From Penelope pileata (Eukaryota > Chordata > Aves > Galliformes > Cracidae): 64,000 nucleotides of DNA. A model generated the notes under the pieces. That model did no database searches and was not told the DNA's origin. It worked only from the letters and a program-made list of their open reading frames with translations. A program made the translations under genes and the position numbers. How positions within the stretch are numbered: position 1 is the stretch's first letter; every line of letters begins with the position of its first letter. Positions 1 through 13,600 of this stretch are shown here, one piece after another. The DNA lies in assembly GCA_013396635.1 (NCBI GenBank), contig WBMW01004865.1:265123-329122 (forward strand). The letters run 5' to 3'.

Positions 1-316
1 TTTTTGCATATAATGTCTTTTTAAATTGCAATCTTCAAAAACAGAGTTTCCTTACGAATTATTTGTCTTGACAAAAAAGTACTCATCTGTCCATTTTTTG
101 TTTAACACTTATCTTTCACCCACAATTTTTCCTTTTCTGGGTTTCTGTTTTCTTTTGAGATGACGTTAGGTAGGCTTAAATATTATTATCGATGATCACT
201 GCATTTAACTTACTAAGCAGAAGAAACATATGTATTGTGTAATACATATGGATTTTAATTTGATTGTGCATGGCAGGCATGAGAGCTGAAGATGGCACTG
301 CACTACACCCTCCCCT
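1..316. other. AT-rich non-coding sequence, nothing recognised
   Basis: Unique-looking AT-rich sequence with no repeat family, RNA gene or exon-like stretch that I can identify. Short reading frames run through it but resemble no known family. Confidence 0.5.
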
Positions 317-545
317 TGTCCTGGTTTCTGCTGAGACAGTGTTAATAGCACACCAATGTTTTGGTTGTCACTGAATGATGGATACATGTCCAGGACTGAG
401 CCAGGTTGTTTGGCAGGAAAGAGCTGCTGCCATAATGGTGTGGCAGCAGGAGTGGGGTGGAGTGAAGGCAGCAGGCTTGAATCAGGCAAAAGATTGTTCA
501 CTTTGACTGAGTGTGTGCAGCGGGCACAAGAGGTGATTAGTATTG
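317..545 (+). mobile_element. ERVL-type LTR fragment (5' part, family B)
   Basis: The left edge begins TGTCCTGGTTT, the usual 5' terminus of a large group of avian ERV LTRs. The following sequence (AGTGTTAATAGC, then CCAATGTTTTGGTTGT, then GAAAGAGCTGCTGCC) matches, in the same order, the reverse complement of the LTR at 53876-54322, so the two belong to one family. The right part of the LTR (CRE-like site, TATA region, U5) is missing. The sequence runs into a CR1 tail at about 557 and does not resume behind it, so this is a truncated copy. It has no coding capacity. The assignment rests on the second copy in this window and on general knowledge of avian LTR termini; the exact right boundary is uncertain. 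Confidence 0.62.
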
Positions 546-556
546 TACTGCACCTT

Positions 557-790
557 CTCACAGAATCACAGAATCACAGAATTACAGGGGTTGAAAGGGA
601 CCTCTAGATATCACTGAGTCCAACACCCCTGCCAGAGCAGGTTGCCTACGGCAGACCATACAGGTAGGTGTCTAGATGGGTCTTGAATATTTCCAGAGGA
701 GATTCCACAATGTCCCTGGGCAGCCTGTTCTAGTGCTCCGTCACACACACCGTGAAGAAATTCTTACGCACAGCATTCCATTTTTGCCTA
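557..790 (-). mobile_element. CR1 LINE 3' end
   Basis: Read on the minus strand this is the 3' untranslated end of a CR1 non-LTR retrotransposon. It ends in tandem ATTCTGTG units (557-585 on the plus strand as TCACAGAA repeats), preceded by the conserved block seen here as GGTTGAAAGGGACCTCTAG and by GGCAGCCTGTTCTAGTGCTC. CR1 copies are normally 5'-truncated and end in such 8-bp repeats instead of poly(A). No coding sequence remains here. A CR1 endonuclease relic in the same orientation follows at 895-1445. The two may be parts of one element that lost its reverse-transcriptase region, or two insertions. Confidence 0.85.
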
Positions 791-894
791 CGCAGTCCAT
801 ACTTGAGCTATGTGCAACTGACTCATGAAAAACATTACTAAAAACCATATAATAATGTTAAGAGTTTATGATTTTATGGGTCCACATTACTAGC

Positions 895-1445
895 TGTCTT
901 GAGCTGCATGCAGCCGTTAGGCTGCAGGTCAGATGTGCTTGTTCTAAAAGATCCCTGCTCAGCTGAGTTGACCTGCTGCCCTGCCTGCATGACTTCCAAC
1001 ATTTTGAAACTGGCTGTTGATGTGCTCTTAAGATGTGGTACTTAAAAAGTGATCGGCATTGATGGACTCCAATGTCTTCAAAAGCACTTTCCCAGGGAAC
1101 CTTACTAACTAGCTCCCTGAGCAGCCTGAAGTCTGCTCTCCCCATATCCATGGCTGAAGTTTTGGTGGCAGTTTTCCTCCTATCATCAAAGATTTTAAAC
1201 TTGACTACTTTGTGGTCACCATGGCCAAGACAGCCACCAAACACCATTTCACCCATGAGACCCTCCCTGTTTACATGCAGCAAATCTAGGAGGAGACCCT
1301 TCATAGTCAGCTCCCTTTTATACCTGTACCAAGAAGTCATCATCAAGTTGTTTTAGAAATCTCCCAGACTTGTTTGTATCAGCTTTCTGGTATTGTCAGT
1401 TAACATCTGGCAAGTTGAAGTCACCCATAAGGACAAAGACCAAAT
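895..1445 (-). pseudogene. CR1 ORF2 endonuclease-domain relic
   Basis: Minus-strand translation matches the apurinic-like endonuclease domain of CR1 ORF2, the enzyme that nicks target DNA during retrotransposition. GDFNLPD, the metal-binding motif, reads at about 1400-1425. It is followed by an in-frame TGA where the family has tryptophan. Then come LLDLLHVNREGL, a GCLGHGDH block and a run ending LVSKVPWESAF. The catalytic Ser-Asp-His triad motif of the family appears as GDH, so the serine is lost. About 160 codons after the TGA stay open, but the protein is only part of ORF2: the N-terminus and all of the reverse transcriptase are absent. This is a dead relic. An endonuclease piece without the 3' half is unusual for a 5'-truncating LINE and implies an internal deletion. 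Confidence 0.8.
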
Positions 1446-1678
1446 GCCCTTTAAATGCTCAAACAAGAGTTCTTTTAGGCTATCAGCACTTGCAATTTCA
1501 GTCACTTTACATAACTTTCTAAATATGTTCTAGGCAAAGTAATTTGTTTTTCTGTTTAAAAATAACATCATATTTAATATCATATTTGCACAACTAGTCT
1601 TTTTGCTGGATATTCATCCTTGATACTGCATTTCAAAATTTTCTGCATTTAAATTATTCCATGTCCCACTATTATGAA
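1446..1678. other. AT-rich spacer between CR1 relic and solo LTR
   Basis: AT-rich sequence with no recognised element. The first part could be strongly decayed CR1 ORF2 sequence continuing upstream of the GDFN motif, but I cannot show it. The last five bases (ATGAA) are the left target-site duplication of the LTR that follows. Confidence 0.45.
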
Positions 1679-2201
1679 TGTCTTAGTTTCTAACAGAAGT
1701 TACTTCTCTCACAGTGTCTGGTATGAAGTTATGTTTTGTTTTCAGAAGAGAAACAAAACTGATAACACCTGGCAGTGTTGAACACAGCCAAGGACATATT
1801 TTGTTCCTCAGTGAAGCAGTTAGAAGGCATAAGGAGCCGGGAACTGGGAGGGGACAGGACCAGGGCAGCTGACCCAAACTGACCAAAGGGATATTCCATA
1901 CCATATGACATCATGTAATATAAGAAAGGGAAGAGAGCGGGGAGGGCCCGTTTGCTTGGGGATTGGCTAAGCATCGGTCACGGTCAGTGAGCGATTGCTT
2001 TGTACAATCACTTGTTTTGTATATAATTATCATTACTATTATTTTACTCTATTTTCCTCTTTCTGTTAGTAAATAGTTTTTATCTCAACCCATGAGTTCT
2101 ACCTTATTTCTCAACTCTCTCCCCCATCCCAGCTGGGAGGAGGGGGGGGGTGAGCGAACGGCTGTGTGGGGTTTCCCGGCCTGCTGGCTGAAACCAGAAC
2201 A
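1679..2201 (+). mobile_element. Solo ERVL-type LTR (family A), complete with target-site duplication
   Basis: The element starts TGTCTTAGTTTC and ends AAACCAGAACA, giving the TG...CA termini of a retroviral LTR. It is flanked on both sides by the same five bases, ATGAA (1674-1678 and 2202-2206). A 5-bp duplication fits ERVL (class III) integration. Inside, in LTR order, are the block GACCAAAGGGATATTCCATA, a CRE-like TGACATCA (1906-1913), a degenerate TATA box (AATATAAG at 1917-1924), an AT-rich stretch, TTTTATCTCAACCCATGAG, a CCCCATCCCAGCTGGGAGG segment and GAGCGAACGGCTGTGTGG. There is no internal region, so it is a solo LTR left by recombination between the two LTRs of a provirus. The 523-bp length is normal for the family. 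Sense is the plus strand, judged from the TATA position. Confidence 0.88.
1906..1924 (+). promoter_or_regulatory. LTR core promoter: CRE-like site plus TATA-like box
   Basis: TGACATCA at 1906-1913 differs from a perfect CRE/ATF palindrome only by a CpG-to-CpA change, and AATATAAG follows at 1917-1924. The same pair of sites in the same place occurs in the related LTR at 30215-31061, where the CRE is still perfect. Activity is unknown. Confidence 0.45.
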
Positions 2202-5200
2202 ATGAATGAATAAAACTTTTTCGGAAATTGATATATTTGAAAAGCCAGTTTAAAATGACTTGGCTTCATTCGTCGTACTCAGTGCATTTCTCATGCATTT
2301 CTCTATATGTTTTCATTGATAGTAAGGCTCAAATTAGGTTTTTTCCAATTTTTATCCTCCTCTACTTTTTTTTTTTCTCATACTGATAAACTTTGGGATA
2401 TTTCTGAAGAGAAATAATAATACTATTAATAATAATACCAAACATTTTTAAAGATACATAAGAAGATATCACTTGGGAATTTTCTTTTTTTCTTTTCCTC
2501 AAGAGAAAAGAGCTTTCCCTTTCTTGCAGTCCACACTGCACCTCCCCAAAACTATAATAAATAGCCTATTGTGAGGAATACTCTATCACATTTGCTGTTT
2601 GACAAGGGTCATCCACACAGCTAAGGTAATGCATGAAAGACTTCAGAGAATATACACTTGGATTCCGGTTCTGGGTTTACTGCATGTGAGATGATATCCA
2701 AGTGTTTTAAATTCACAGCAGTATTATATCTGACTTTTCCCTATTTCTACTGAAATAAATGGAAGCTTAGAACAAAAAACATTGGTTTTTTTTTTATGTG
2801 CTGGGGTGTAGAAATTCCTTTCAGTTTACCTCCAAGGTGAAAAAAATTGTCCACCATCTGTTCACAAAAAATGAAGTAATAATGAATTTAATCAGAATTT
2901 AATGCAATTTTTCTTCAAGTAACTGAAGAAGAAAAAGAGCATAAGTATAAATAAGTACAGATGCAAATGCGTCCTTGGCAGGAAGAAGGGCAATTGCCCT
3001 ATGTATTTAAGAAATTTAAGTTTAAGGAACTGTATTCATGCTGAATGGATTAAGTTTTTATTGTTTATAGGATGATTGTGGAAAGATACACTGTCCTCAC
3101 CATAGGAATAAAAAAGTAGCAAAATTTAAATTCAACAAAGTGTTACATGTTTATGAAAAAGATAGGATGCCTCAATCTGACGTATTCTATGATGTACAGC
3201 ATTTCTGATATCTGATATATTCTAATTAAAAAGTGAAAGCATTCTCACGAGAGAACAAGTACAGAAATACTGGCATAGCTGCAATTGCAATAGTGCAACT
3301 AAATGCCGTGTGCAAGATTTCACAGTACCTGCATGTATAGCAAAATTGTGACAGATCAACTAAATGTCTGTAGGTGAAGCATCTAGGAAACTAACACTTG
3401 GGAAAATCAAACCTCTAAGATATTAAATTCAGTTCATTAATTTTCAAGCTTCATCCCCACTTTGTAATATCTTATACCTGAGTATAAATCTTATTAGACC
3501 ATTCCCAAGAGACAGAGAAATATCATTATCTCTATTTTAAAGAAGAGAGATATTTACAGATTAAAAGAAGAAAAGAATAACAATTACGAAGCTTTTGGCA
3601 AAGTTTGGGCAAGAAGCAAGATCTACAATCTGTTACACACTACTACACGGTCTCGTTAGATTTTTCCTTTCAATCTTTCTCTTCTGCAGAGCAAGACTGC
3701 TACGTAATCAATTCTGCAAAAGCACATATGAAATTAAATCAGCTCATATAAAAGGAATATTTTAGAGAAACTGAATCTAATGCAGAGTGAAAAATTAGGT
3801 TGGGATAATTTTTTGATAATACATTAAAAATAGCATAGAAATGTGATCATATAAAATAACGAAATCTCACTTCTATGACAAATATTTAGAACACGTGCTA
3901 TAGGATGTGATTTACAGAAGGTCAAAATGTCTCTATGAATCATTTGTAACTGTTTTCTTTTTTCTTAATTTTTTTGGCTTTTTGTGCTTTTTTTTTGTTA
4001 GCACCCCTCTACACATCTCACTGTTTACTGATATCTCTTCAGTGCTCAGGTTTCTAGAGCTTTATTTAATATTTCATTTGTGCTTACACCAAAGCCAGAG
4101 AGAGCTAGACAGTCTTTTCTGCATGAAAGGACCTGCACATACCAGAGTTATTATGGAGTTTTATAAGCTATACCACACTGCGAAAAGGTCCAGTTTGAGC
4201 CTTTCTGTCTTTCTTCAATCCGTTTAAACATTATTGCTTCGCTACCTTGCATCTTCCCATATTAAATCTTTTGGCTATTTTCTATCTCCATTCCAAGCCT
4301 GTGTTTCTGCACATTTTTTACAGCGTCTACAGCTTAGTCAACATGCTGTTTGCCAAGATTAGAATTGTTTGAATGTATTAGTAATATTAGCATAGCTTTC
4401 TCTGACAGATTACCAAATAAATAAATAAAATCAGCTAAGAAATTAGCACTTCTACAGTCCTCCTGGGTTGTTTTATTCATTTTAGTATGATGTCATTAAT
4501 CATAATCTTTTTTTTTGGCAGATGATTTGCCCTTCAAAGCAGACAAGGATTTGGATATATCTGATTCTTTTTCACCTTAAGTTGTCTTCCATCTCTATTT
4601 AACGCTAAGGAGCTGATCTTCTACCAAAGAACTTTTCTCCCCTACTAAAATTCTATTTGCCATGGGTGGTATGTACTTTCTGTCCAAACAGGTCTTGAAT
4701 CAACTGAAGTCTCCATAGATACTTTTAAAAAATACGTGACTTGTTAGGGTCAAAGAGTCAAAGGATGATGAAATCATCCAAGTGGAGGCCAAGTAAATTC
4801 AAACAAACTGAAAATGCAGCTCTGCAGGTCAAGTTATTTTTAAATAAATTAATCTGTCTTAAACAATAGGATCAAATCTCAACCTACACAAATAATGACA
4901 CTAAATCTCAGATTCTTATATTAAGTGGACCAAGCCCAGATAAATATGTCATTCTGTTTAATCTAATCTAGTTTGTTGTTTTAGCGTAACAGGAGCTCCA
5001 CATCTTTTTGAACACATCTAAAAGAGATTATAAGAAAAGGAGATTTAAAACATTTGTAGGATTGAAACAGATGGAAAACCTCCTATTTGTTCTCTGAACT
5101 GATGAGGAAAAAAGAAAAAAAGAATGTACTGCCAAGAAATGTATTTCTAATTCTATTTCTAACCTTCCAGAACTTCCAGAAGTTTCAAACTGTGCAGATT

Positions 5201-7650
5201 GATGAACATGCAGATGAGTTTCTTGGGTAAGTAACTCATCTCATAATACCATTGAAAAAAACTGCAAGATTCATTGAAAAGAATGCAGACCTTCTTTCTT
5301 CTCCCCAGTCAAACTAGATTTTCTACCATCATGTGAGAAAATGAGACCATTTTAAATGGTCTTGAGAAGCTCAATAAATGCATGTTCAATGCTTATGGAT
5401 ATTCATGCCACAAAGCCACACTAAAGTTCACTTGAAGTTGAGACTCTCCAAAATTCAGCACCAGATCTTCTGCTTGAGAAAACTGTACCTACAGGCCTGT
5501 ACTGTACCGTACTCAGGCCCTGAGTACTAGCTAATGTGTACATATTTCTTTCCTTTAAAGCTTGGTAATTACCATTAAAAGTGGGAAAGATAATCTAAAA
5601 ATCAAGTGCTTGATGGGGTCTTTTAGGGGCATGAAAATTCATTGGTATCACAGTAACAAAAATTCATGGTCCAATGAATATAACTTTTCATTTCTGTAGT
5701 GAGAAAAGAAAGATAATTACTTCTCAACACATTTTTTTTCTCTTCTGTAGGCAGAAACAATCAAAGGTGGTAAAGCAGTTTCAATGCTCTGCTGGTGCAA
5801 ACTCTAAAAAACCTAGTTATCTGAAATATAACATTGTTAACAAATGTTGAAAGGCATAATGCAGAATGAAGTATAAAGACCAGAGACCATGTTTTATTGT
5901 CACTGTTTTAAAATGCTCAATTTCCTCCCTAAACCATCACAACTTGAGGAGACGCAGAATTGACACGTTACAAATTTTTCCTATTACCATCCTTCTGCTC
6001 TGGGGAAAGACAGATGTTTTCTTTAAGTCAACTGTAGAACTTTAGAGAAAAGTAAATTATTTTAACTATGTTAGTGTTTGGAAAAAGACACAAATCTCAG
6101 ATAACTCTGTCTCATTTTATATCTCTATAAAATATAAGTGAAGATTAAAGGAATTACATTTATTCAGCTTAAAGTGGCAACATCTGCAGAGGAATAACTC
6201 TACATATAGAGTATATAGAGAATAACTCTACGTAAAGACTTCAAGTGCAATAATATGAGAGAAAGGAAGAACTAGTCATACTGGACTATGGTCATAAAAC
6301 AAGGAGTAATAGGCTGAATTAGAAGGATAAATTTACTCTGGTTATTAGAATAACTTCCTAGCAATAATGACAATTAGAGTATAGAAAGACTTACCTTGGG
6401 AAATAGTTATTAGTTATTGCACAATCTTTGGAGACATTGAAGATAAGATTAAAAAGCTACCTGTAAAATACAATGAGTTTTCAGAGACCAAACTGGATGA
6501 TCAGTAACATCCTTTCAAACATACTATTTCACAACACTATGAAAAAGAAAGAGTTAGATGCTTGAAAGCATCCAGAGGTGAAGGAGCAGTAAAAAACCCC
6601 AATCAAATAAACAAACAAACAAAAAAATACAAACATAGAAATCAAACTAATCAAGAGTGACTGGCAGATTGACAAGGTTAACAATAATTAAACATATGAT
6701 AAGCATAATTAACTAGTATTTATGATGTAGATAGAGCTAAGATGTATTAGCTATAGTCAGACTAATTCACAACATTTCGTTCTTGTAACTGCCACCACTA
6801 AATATTTTGTGACCTTTACCTTTACAAGCATATAACCCTTATCCTGTGGAGTATAGTTGAGTGGCCAGATTCCCCTCCACTTTGAGCTCTACAACCACTG
6901 ACGTGTTTGGCAAAAATTCATTCATGCAAGTGTGCGTAGCATTTTATCAGGCTCAAAGGCCTTGGAAGAGAAAAGAGAAATTCAATGGTCTCAGCCAGTT
7001 TTCACTATACAGCTGGAAGCACAGACTTACCTGAGCCTCAAAATCCAGCTATTCCAGACAGGAACTAATAATAATAATAAACTTTGGGTTATAACAGAGT
7101 TCAGAAGTTGAACTACTTCAATCATCTGCTTAATGTAGAGTCAGCTGTTATATCCAGCCAGGTTGTTCGGGACTTTATCCATTCAGATCTTCATAAACCT
7201 CTAAGACTGAAAACTGCAGAATCTCTTTTTGGTGTGTCATTGATAAGAACATAGGTGTTTAATATTGTGCGTGGTACAGATAAAGTTTCGAGGATCAGTG
7301 AAATCTGCACTTAAGACTGAGTTTTCTTTCACTGTACACTAAGACCAAGGCAGGATTTAGTGTTACCAATTAAAGACACATGGCTATACAGCAGAACCTA
7401 AAATACCAAATGACCAATGACTACTTTTTCCCAGCTACTTTAGTTATCAGATTGTTAATAGCCTGATTTAACTGTCATTGAAATTAGAAGCTAAACATCT
7501 AAGTCCCACCACATTAATCTTCACATAAATTAGGATGTTTAGCCTCGTCAGCACTTTTAAAGAATGCACACTAATTCCTGTTAGCAGCTAAAATGTGGAG
7601 CAAGAACTACAGCTTGGAATTTAAGCTATTATATGAGTCAAGCAGATAAT

Positions 7651-7673
7651 TTTGTTTTTGTTTTTGTTTTTTT
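7651..7673 (+). repeat. (TTTTTG)n simple repeat
   Basis: Short run of TTTTTG units ending in poly-T. Similar A/C-type simple repeats (AAAC units) occur at 6608-6625, 9485-9500 and 11757-11775. Confidence 0.8.
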
Positions 7674-10600
7674 CCCCTAATTAAGCAGTTATGGGTTTTG
7701 CGGTTTGTTTTTTTGGAAGTAGTTAAACAATCATATTCATTTAACAAAGCAAGGATGAGCTCTTTGACACATTGTATTCGTTAATCAGAAGCAACATGTT
7801 TTCCTGAGTAAATCCAAATTAATCTTTCTTGTAACTTCACTCTGGATTTTGCTGCATTGATAGTTCACAATTTACTACATTTGGCATGACTTTCTGCTTC
7901 TCTATTAATGTTTTACAATACTTTTGTAAGCATTTTTGCACTGCAAGATGTGTTTTCTAACTTTTATTTTGAATTCACTTCTTCCTTGAATTCATCTAGT
8001 GTTTAGTTCAGCCAATTCAGTACGTTCTACTTCTAAGGCACTTCTAGCCTTTCTTCTAAATTATCTGATTACTTGACCATCTTTAATATAGGTGTTCAGA
8101 AAATTTTTCTCCAAATACAGAGAAATTTTAATGTTCTCTTTCAAAGATTGAGGATGGAAGTAAGACTTTATTAAGATTCAGTAAGACTACAATCAAGTAC
8201 CAAGGAAGAATAACAATGAAAGATGTAATATCCAGTTAATTACATAGATTCCACCTGAAATACCTCAGATGACCTGTTTGTGCCACCTACACAGCAGAAG
8301 ACACCTACATTCTCTAACTAAACCATTTTGGCCAGAATGACTAGGAGGAACTCTATCTCACCATGTCTGTGAGCCCAGATCAAACATAACATCTTCATTA
8401 CACTTTTTCTCAAAGAGATGATGGTAATATTTTCTCTAACTACAGTTATAAATGAAGCATTCCGTTTCTCATTTTATTCCGTACCTTACCAGATAAAAAC
8501 ATTCACCCAAAATGCAGATTATAACTCTCTTATCTTCATTTGAATTCAAAAGTCTCTAATCTTGTAGAAGTGCTCTGATTGCCATATTCAAAATTCTTTT
8601 GGGAAAATATACATACAAAGAAGAAACCTTTCCCCTTCTACCAAGTTTATTGTAGAATAGGTTATTCAAGACCATTCACTGGATTTAAAAAGCAACTAAC
8701 ACTCCTATTAAAAATTCTTGCTTAGAATTAGGTTTTGCATCCCAAAGAAGCAAGGCAATAATTCGAAAAGTCTTACTGAAGTCAAAAGGATTCTTCATAT
8801 TTGTAAAGCAAATATACCTACTGAATCAGTCTTAATAAGTGTTAATTATGTAATCAATTTTGAAGCATTTAATTCATTCCTGTTATTTAACTGAATTTTT
8901 CATAGGAACAAAGTATATGAAGTAATTAGGAATCCGTGGGACAGCGACAAGAAAGAAAATAAAAATAAAAATCACAGAGTCTCCAAATAAGCAATGTGAA
9001 TGCTTATTTAAATTACTTTCTAGATTAAATAATAGATCTACCACCTATTCTTGGGGCTGAACATTTGATTTTAAAATATATCTTTATAATACAAAATTGA
9101 TGGGTAATACAAGTAAGAGAAAGAAGCCTTGTCTGAACAGTTGCTTTATTTTTAACTCTAGATTTATGTTCAATATGTAGTTTTAATGAAAGATAATAAA
9201 AAATGTGAAGAACACCTTAAAAATTTAACATACTGGTTTAAGGTGAAAGCTTTCTAAGATGTTATGCAACAAAAATATTTTTTATTACACAGAACTGGGA
9301 GAAAAATACAATTTTTTTCATTTTGAAATGTAGTAACTCATAAATATATTTAAATACACAGTATTTCTTTACCTCTAAGCAGAAATGATTTACTATTCTA
9401 CAAGTATACTGTACTTAAAACACAGCAACAGAAATTTAGACTTATTACTTTTCACTTAGAGCATACACCAGACACAATTGTCAAAAACAAACAAACAAAA
9501 ACCTATCAGTCACATAGAGAGCTTGTTCTGTGCCTAAGCTATTACATCATCATTTTCATCAAACATCATCATTATCGTCATTCCATCCTTTTCCAACATT
9601 CTCCCAAGCAGGGCTGGTATTTCAGTAACAAGTTCACACAAGTGTTGATTCATGATTGCCCTTAAAATATTTAAAAGAAGAGTTTGACCCACTTATTCTT
9701 CTCTTAGGAAGAGTTACGAGACTTACATGTAATAGCTTTGGTTTTTCTCTGCTATTCCTATGCCAATTTTCATAAACTTTTGAGGGTTCATATTTGTGTT
9801 TTCAAATTAAATCTCACCACTGCACTGAGAATTCAAAAGGATGAGCTAGAAGTCACAGTGCAGTCACATATACATCTTTACCTTAAAAATTATAAATTAT
9901 ATAGTCTTTAAATAGTGCTACCTAATTCATACATTCATACTACTGTTTTGTTACTTCAATGAAAATACAGCAAATATTTACAATTTATAAATTCTCTGTT
10001 TATTTTACATTTTCTGTAGCTCACTGAAAACGCAACCTAAAATGAAACTGCTAGTTTGTTTTATCTTCTGTTACTGGGTAGAAAAGTAGGTAGCATATAG
10101 TATAACCATTGTAAAAATAGTTTGTGCAATTTATGTTGAGCACTAATGCTTGTTTTTGCTGTGGATGGAACAAAAGGTTCAGCACACGCAGTTGGCTACT
10201 TGACACAGGAGCTTACAATCACTTTTTGTTGATTTTGTGAAATTTAGAAAAAAAAAAGCACAGAAACCAGACTTTAATGCATACTTTTCATGGTTATCAT
10301 TGCTCTCATTATATTTTTTTTCTTGAAGGTTTCATTAACTCTTATGTAGGCTTCTACTGTTGAATGTCCGTTAACTAACCCCATCTATATTCACCATACA
10401 TCAGTAAAAACAGTGGCTCATAAGGCAGTTTCAAACATTTGCTCCTAGGGTGACTGAACAGCTGATTCCACCACAACATTGTCACAATTATGGGGATGTT
10501 TAAAGATCTTTCTTATAGATGGACTTTGAAACACAACAATCCTTTCAGTTTACTTAGGGTAACATAAGCTTTCATATCATACTTTTAAAGCAATTGTGAA

Positions 10601-13600
10601 TGCTCAGTATGCCCAATGATGGAAAGTCATAAACTTAATGGATCTTTTAGTATTTGATATGAGTGCTAGTTATTAATCAAAACCCTGAATTGAAGCACCG
10701 TTGAAGTAACAAAACACTAGATGGCTCAGATACCAACCTACTACAGATCAATAATTTTGACAGGCCATATATGTCTTTAGAGGATCAAAACAAAAGTCTA
10801 GATCTAAATCTAAAAACTTGTTACCTTGTATTGAAATAATTGATTGTATATCAGGCAGTTACAAATTTCAAATGACAATAATTTGATTTTGGTTTATTTC
10901 TTAGTCTGAGAGCATGCTGCCATATATTTTTTCTTCTTTTTTATTTTTATTTTTTATTTTCCTGTGACATAAACACACAAAACAAACACAGAGATTAAAT
11001 CAAGATGAGGAGGTTTTAACATTTACATATTACACTGCTAATTATTTGCTTTCAGTTCTTTCTCAAAGAACTGTTAAATAATTTCCTCTGTATCTAATTA
11101 TATGTCAATATAAGAATATAAAACTTTTATGTTGAAGAAATGGCTCAAGTTGCTTAATATCTATGCATACAAAATTTGAATATGTATGAATAAATTAAAT
11201 GAGATAAGTCTAATACCACAAAAATTCCACTTTCATGAGTTTCATCAAAGGTTCATACTAAACTTTACATTAAATCTATTTCTAAAAATACATTAGGTTT
11301 AAAAATACAATAACCCATTGATACAAAGACCATTCAATTCTCCTGCAGGACCAGTTTTTCTGAGTCATTTTACTGTTCCCTCAAGTACTGCTTAATTCAC
11401 TTCCATTTTACATGCAGATATGTTTTCTCATACATTTATAATTCAAAATAAGCATACTGTAGTCTCTGTTTATGAAGATAAAACCTGGAAAAGGACATAT
11501 AAAATTTTCTTTTATTATTTTTTCTAATTAGTAAGTTTTCAGAATTGATTCTTCCTATATAAACTGTGTATAGCAAGATATACTATCGAATTGACAGTAT
11601 TTTGATTGATAGACAGTAGACAATAAGTTATTTCTGATAATTAGCATAAAATTTTACACTAATTTATGCAAAATAGATTATTTTTATAGATTCTGGGTCC
11701 TTAAAACTGGTATGTAGACAAGCAGTTTCTGATATTGTTGTGTCAAAGTAGAAACAAACAACAAACAAACAAACAGAACTAACAACCACAGTCTGTAATT
11801 AATGTATATATTTCCCATATTGAGGGTGATGGATTGCCTTTCTTGATACATTTCTTCACAAGAAAGTTGATGATGACTTATGCAGAAGTTCAAGATAGCA
11901 AATGCATTTTGTATATAGAAAGTTCTACTAGGAATAGATAAGTAGCACATTGATGTATCAAAAGATTTTCTAAGGAAGACACATTTCTAATTCCTGTCTC
12001 CATGGGATTGTCTCCCACTTTCTACAGTCATTTTCTTCCTATTTATTTATTTTTCCACTCCTATGTTTTTTGTTTTTTTTTTTAATCCCTGTGTTCTTTA
12101 TTTTTTCTAGCCTCAGTAACAACTTCAGTTTTTCAGTTGGCAGAGCCTTTTCCCACCTTTTCCCTGAAGATATTTAAATTGTTTTCCTCCTGCTTTTTGG
12201 TTTAATGTGTTTTCAAACAGTCCCTGCCTTGGCTTCAGTCGGACTTCTAGACTTCAGGATCTGTTCCTTTGTGTAACAGTAAATTTAAGTTTTCGACTAC
12301 TTATCATCCATTGTGGATATCCTACTGCTGCTTAAAAACTTATTCTTAAATCAAATCTCTCTTTCCCGCAGCCATCTTCCATTCTTTTGCAACTCCCTCA
12401 CAGCTTTGAGGGAGCTTTCTTTTTATCCTTAGTAAATGTTATTCATCTGTGTTTTGATATCCCTTACTTCATTATCAATATACTGTACTCCTTTTTCTTC
12501 ACTTAATCTTCCAACAATAAATCATTGATTTTATATCACAATAGGACATACTTTGCTATGAATATGGAGAGAAAAATTGTGGCTAAAAGTAATTTCTGTA
12601 AGTAATTTTCAAGTTTCTTCATGTGAAGAATAGCTCCTTCCTGTAAAAGCAACTATCCTTTCAGTATATCCTTGAGACAGCATTCTACATAATTGTGACT
12701 GTTCCAGGGGAAAGGCATGAAGGATCTTTCTTCATCTTACTTTCTCTAGTCAGCTTCAGACAAAAAGTCAGACCATTTAATTTATTTCATTACAGAAGAC
12801 AGCATGACCTCTCTCATAAAGCACTTAATGATCGAGAGATTGTGTTATGTTCCTGATCAGTGTTGAAACACAAGGGAAGCACAGAATTCTCTTAAAACTA
12901 CACTTGCAGGAAGCTTGTCTTGAAGTTTTCCTTTTGAGACTGAATTTTGAGAACTGAGCCCGACTGCCCCCAGGACCTGGCGCAGCCTGATGCTTGAGAC
13001 ATGGGAAAATCATATTTATGAGACTATATACTTCAGATGCAAAACAGGATAATTTCATAGAGAATGTAACAGAGGTTCCTAAAGTTTATGTTTTTTCACC
13101 ATCTTAACCAAATTGAGTAGCAGAAGCCATTTTTAAAACAAAGAGAAGGTAACAAGCAGTAGAATTTGCAAATTACAGAAGCATATTTTGTCAGTGTTAG
13201 GTGTTTATGTGAGTATGAGGAAGAGAAAGTCATAACTATGAGAGATACAAAGTGTACAGAATACTGACACAAAGATCTTCTGAATTAGATGTAGAGGTCG
13301 GAAACGTACTTCTCTGTTCTTACTGTGCAGCAGATGTCTGGTGTTGGATGCAGTGGAAGACCAGCTACTGAATAGAGAAACATTTTACCCTGTCCAGTAC
13401 AGGTTTTACATATGTCCCACACAATAGAACGCTACATTATACATTATATATTTACAATATATTCTATTCTTCCTTCACCATGCCATTGAGAAAGGCTTAG
13501 AAACAGCTGTATTTTTGAATTTGTACCTTAGTGTGGAGAATAGATATTTTAGGTCCTCCTCCGCCATTGTTGTGCTTCACCTCATAGGCAATGTAATCAA

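Noticed and set aside
205..561. 118-codon minus-strand open frame
   Set aside because: It is largely antisense to an LTR fragment (317-545) and ends at a CR1 tail.
3907..4227. 106-codon plus-strand frame rich in Phe and Leu that looks like membrane segments
   Set aside because: The hydrophobic look comes from T-rich low-complexity DNA; there is no recognised family and no context supporting a gene.
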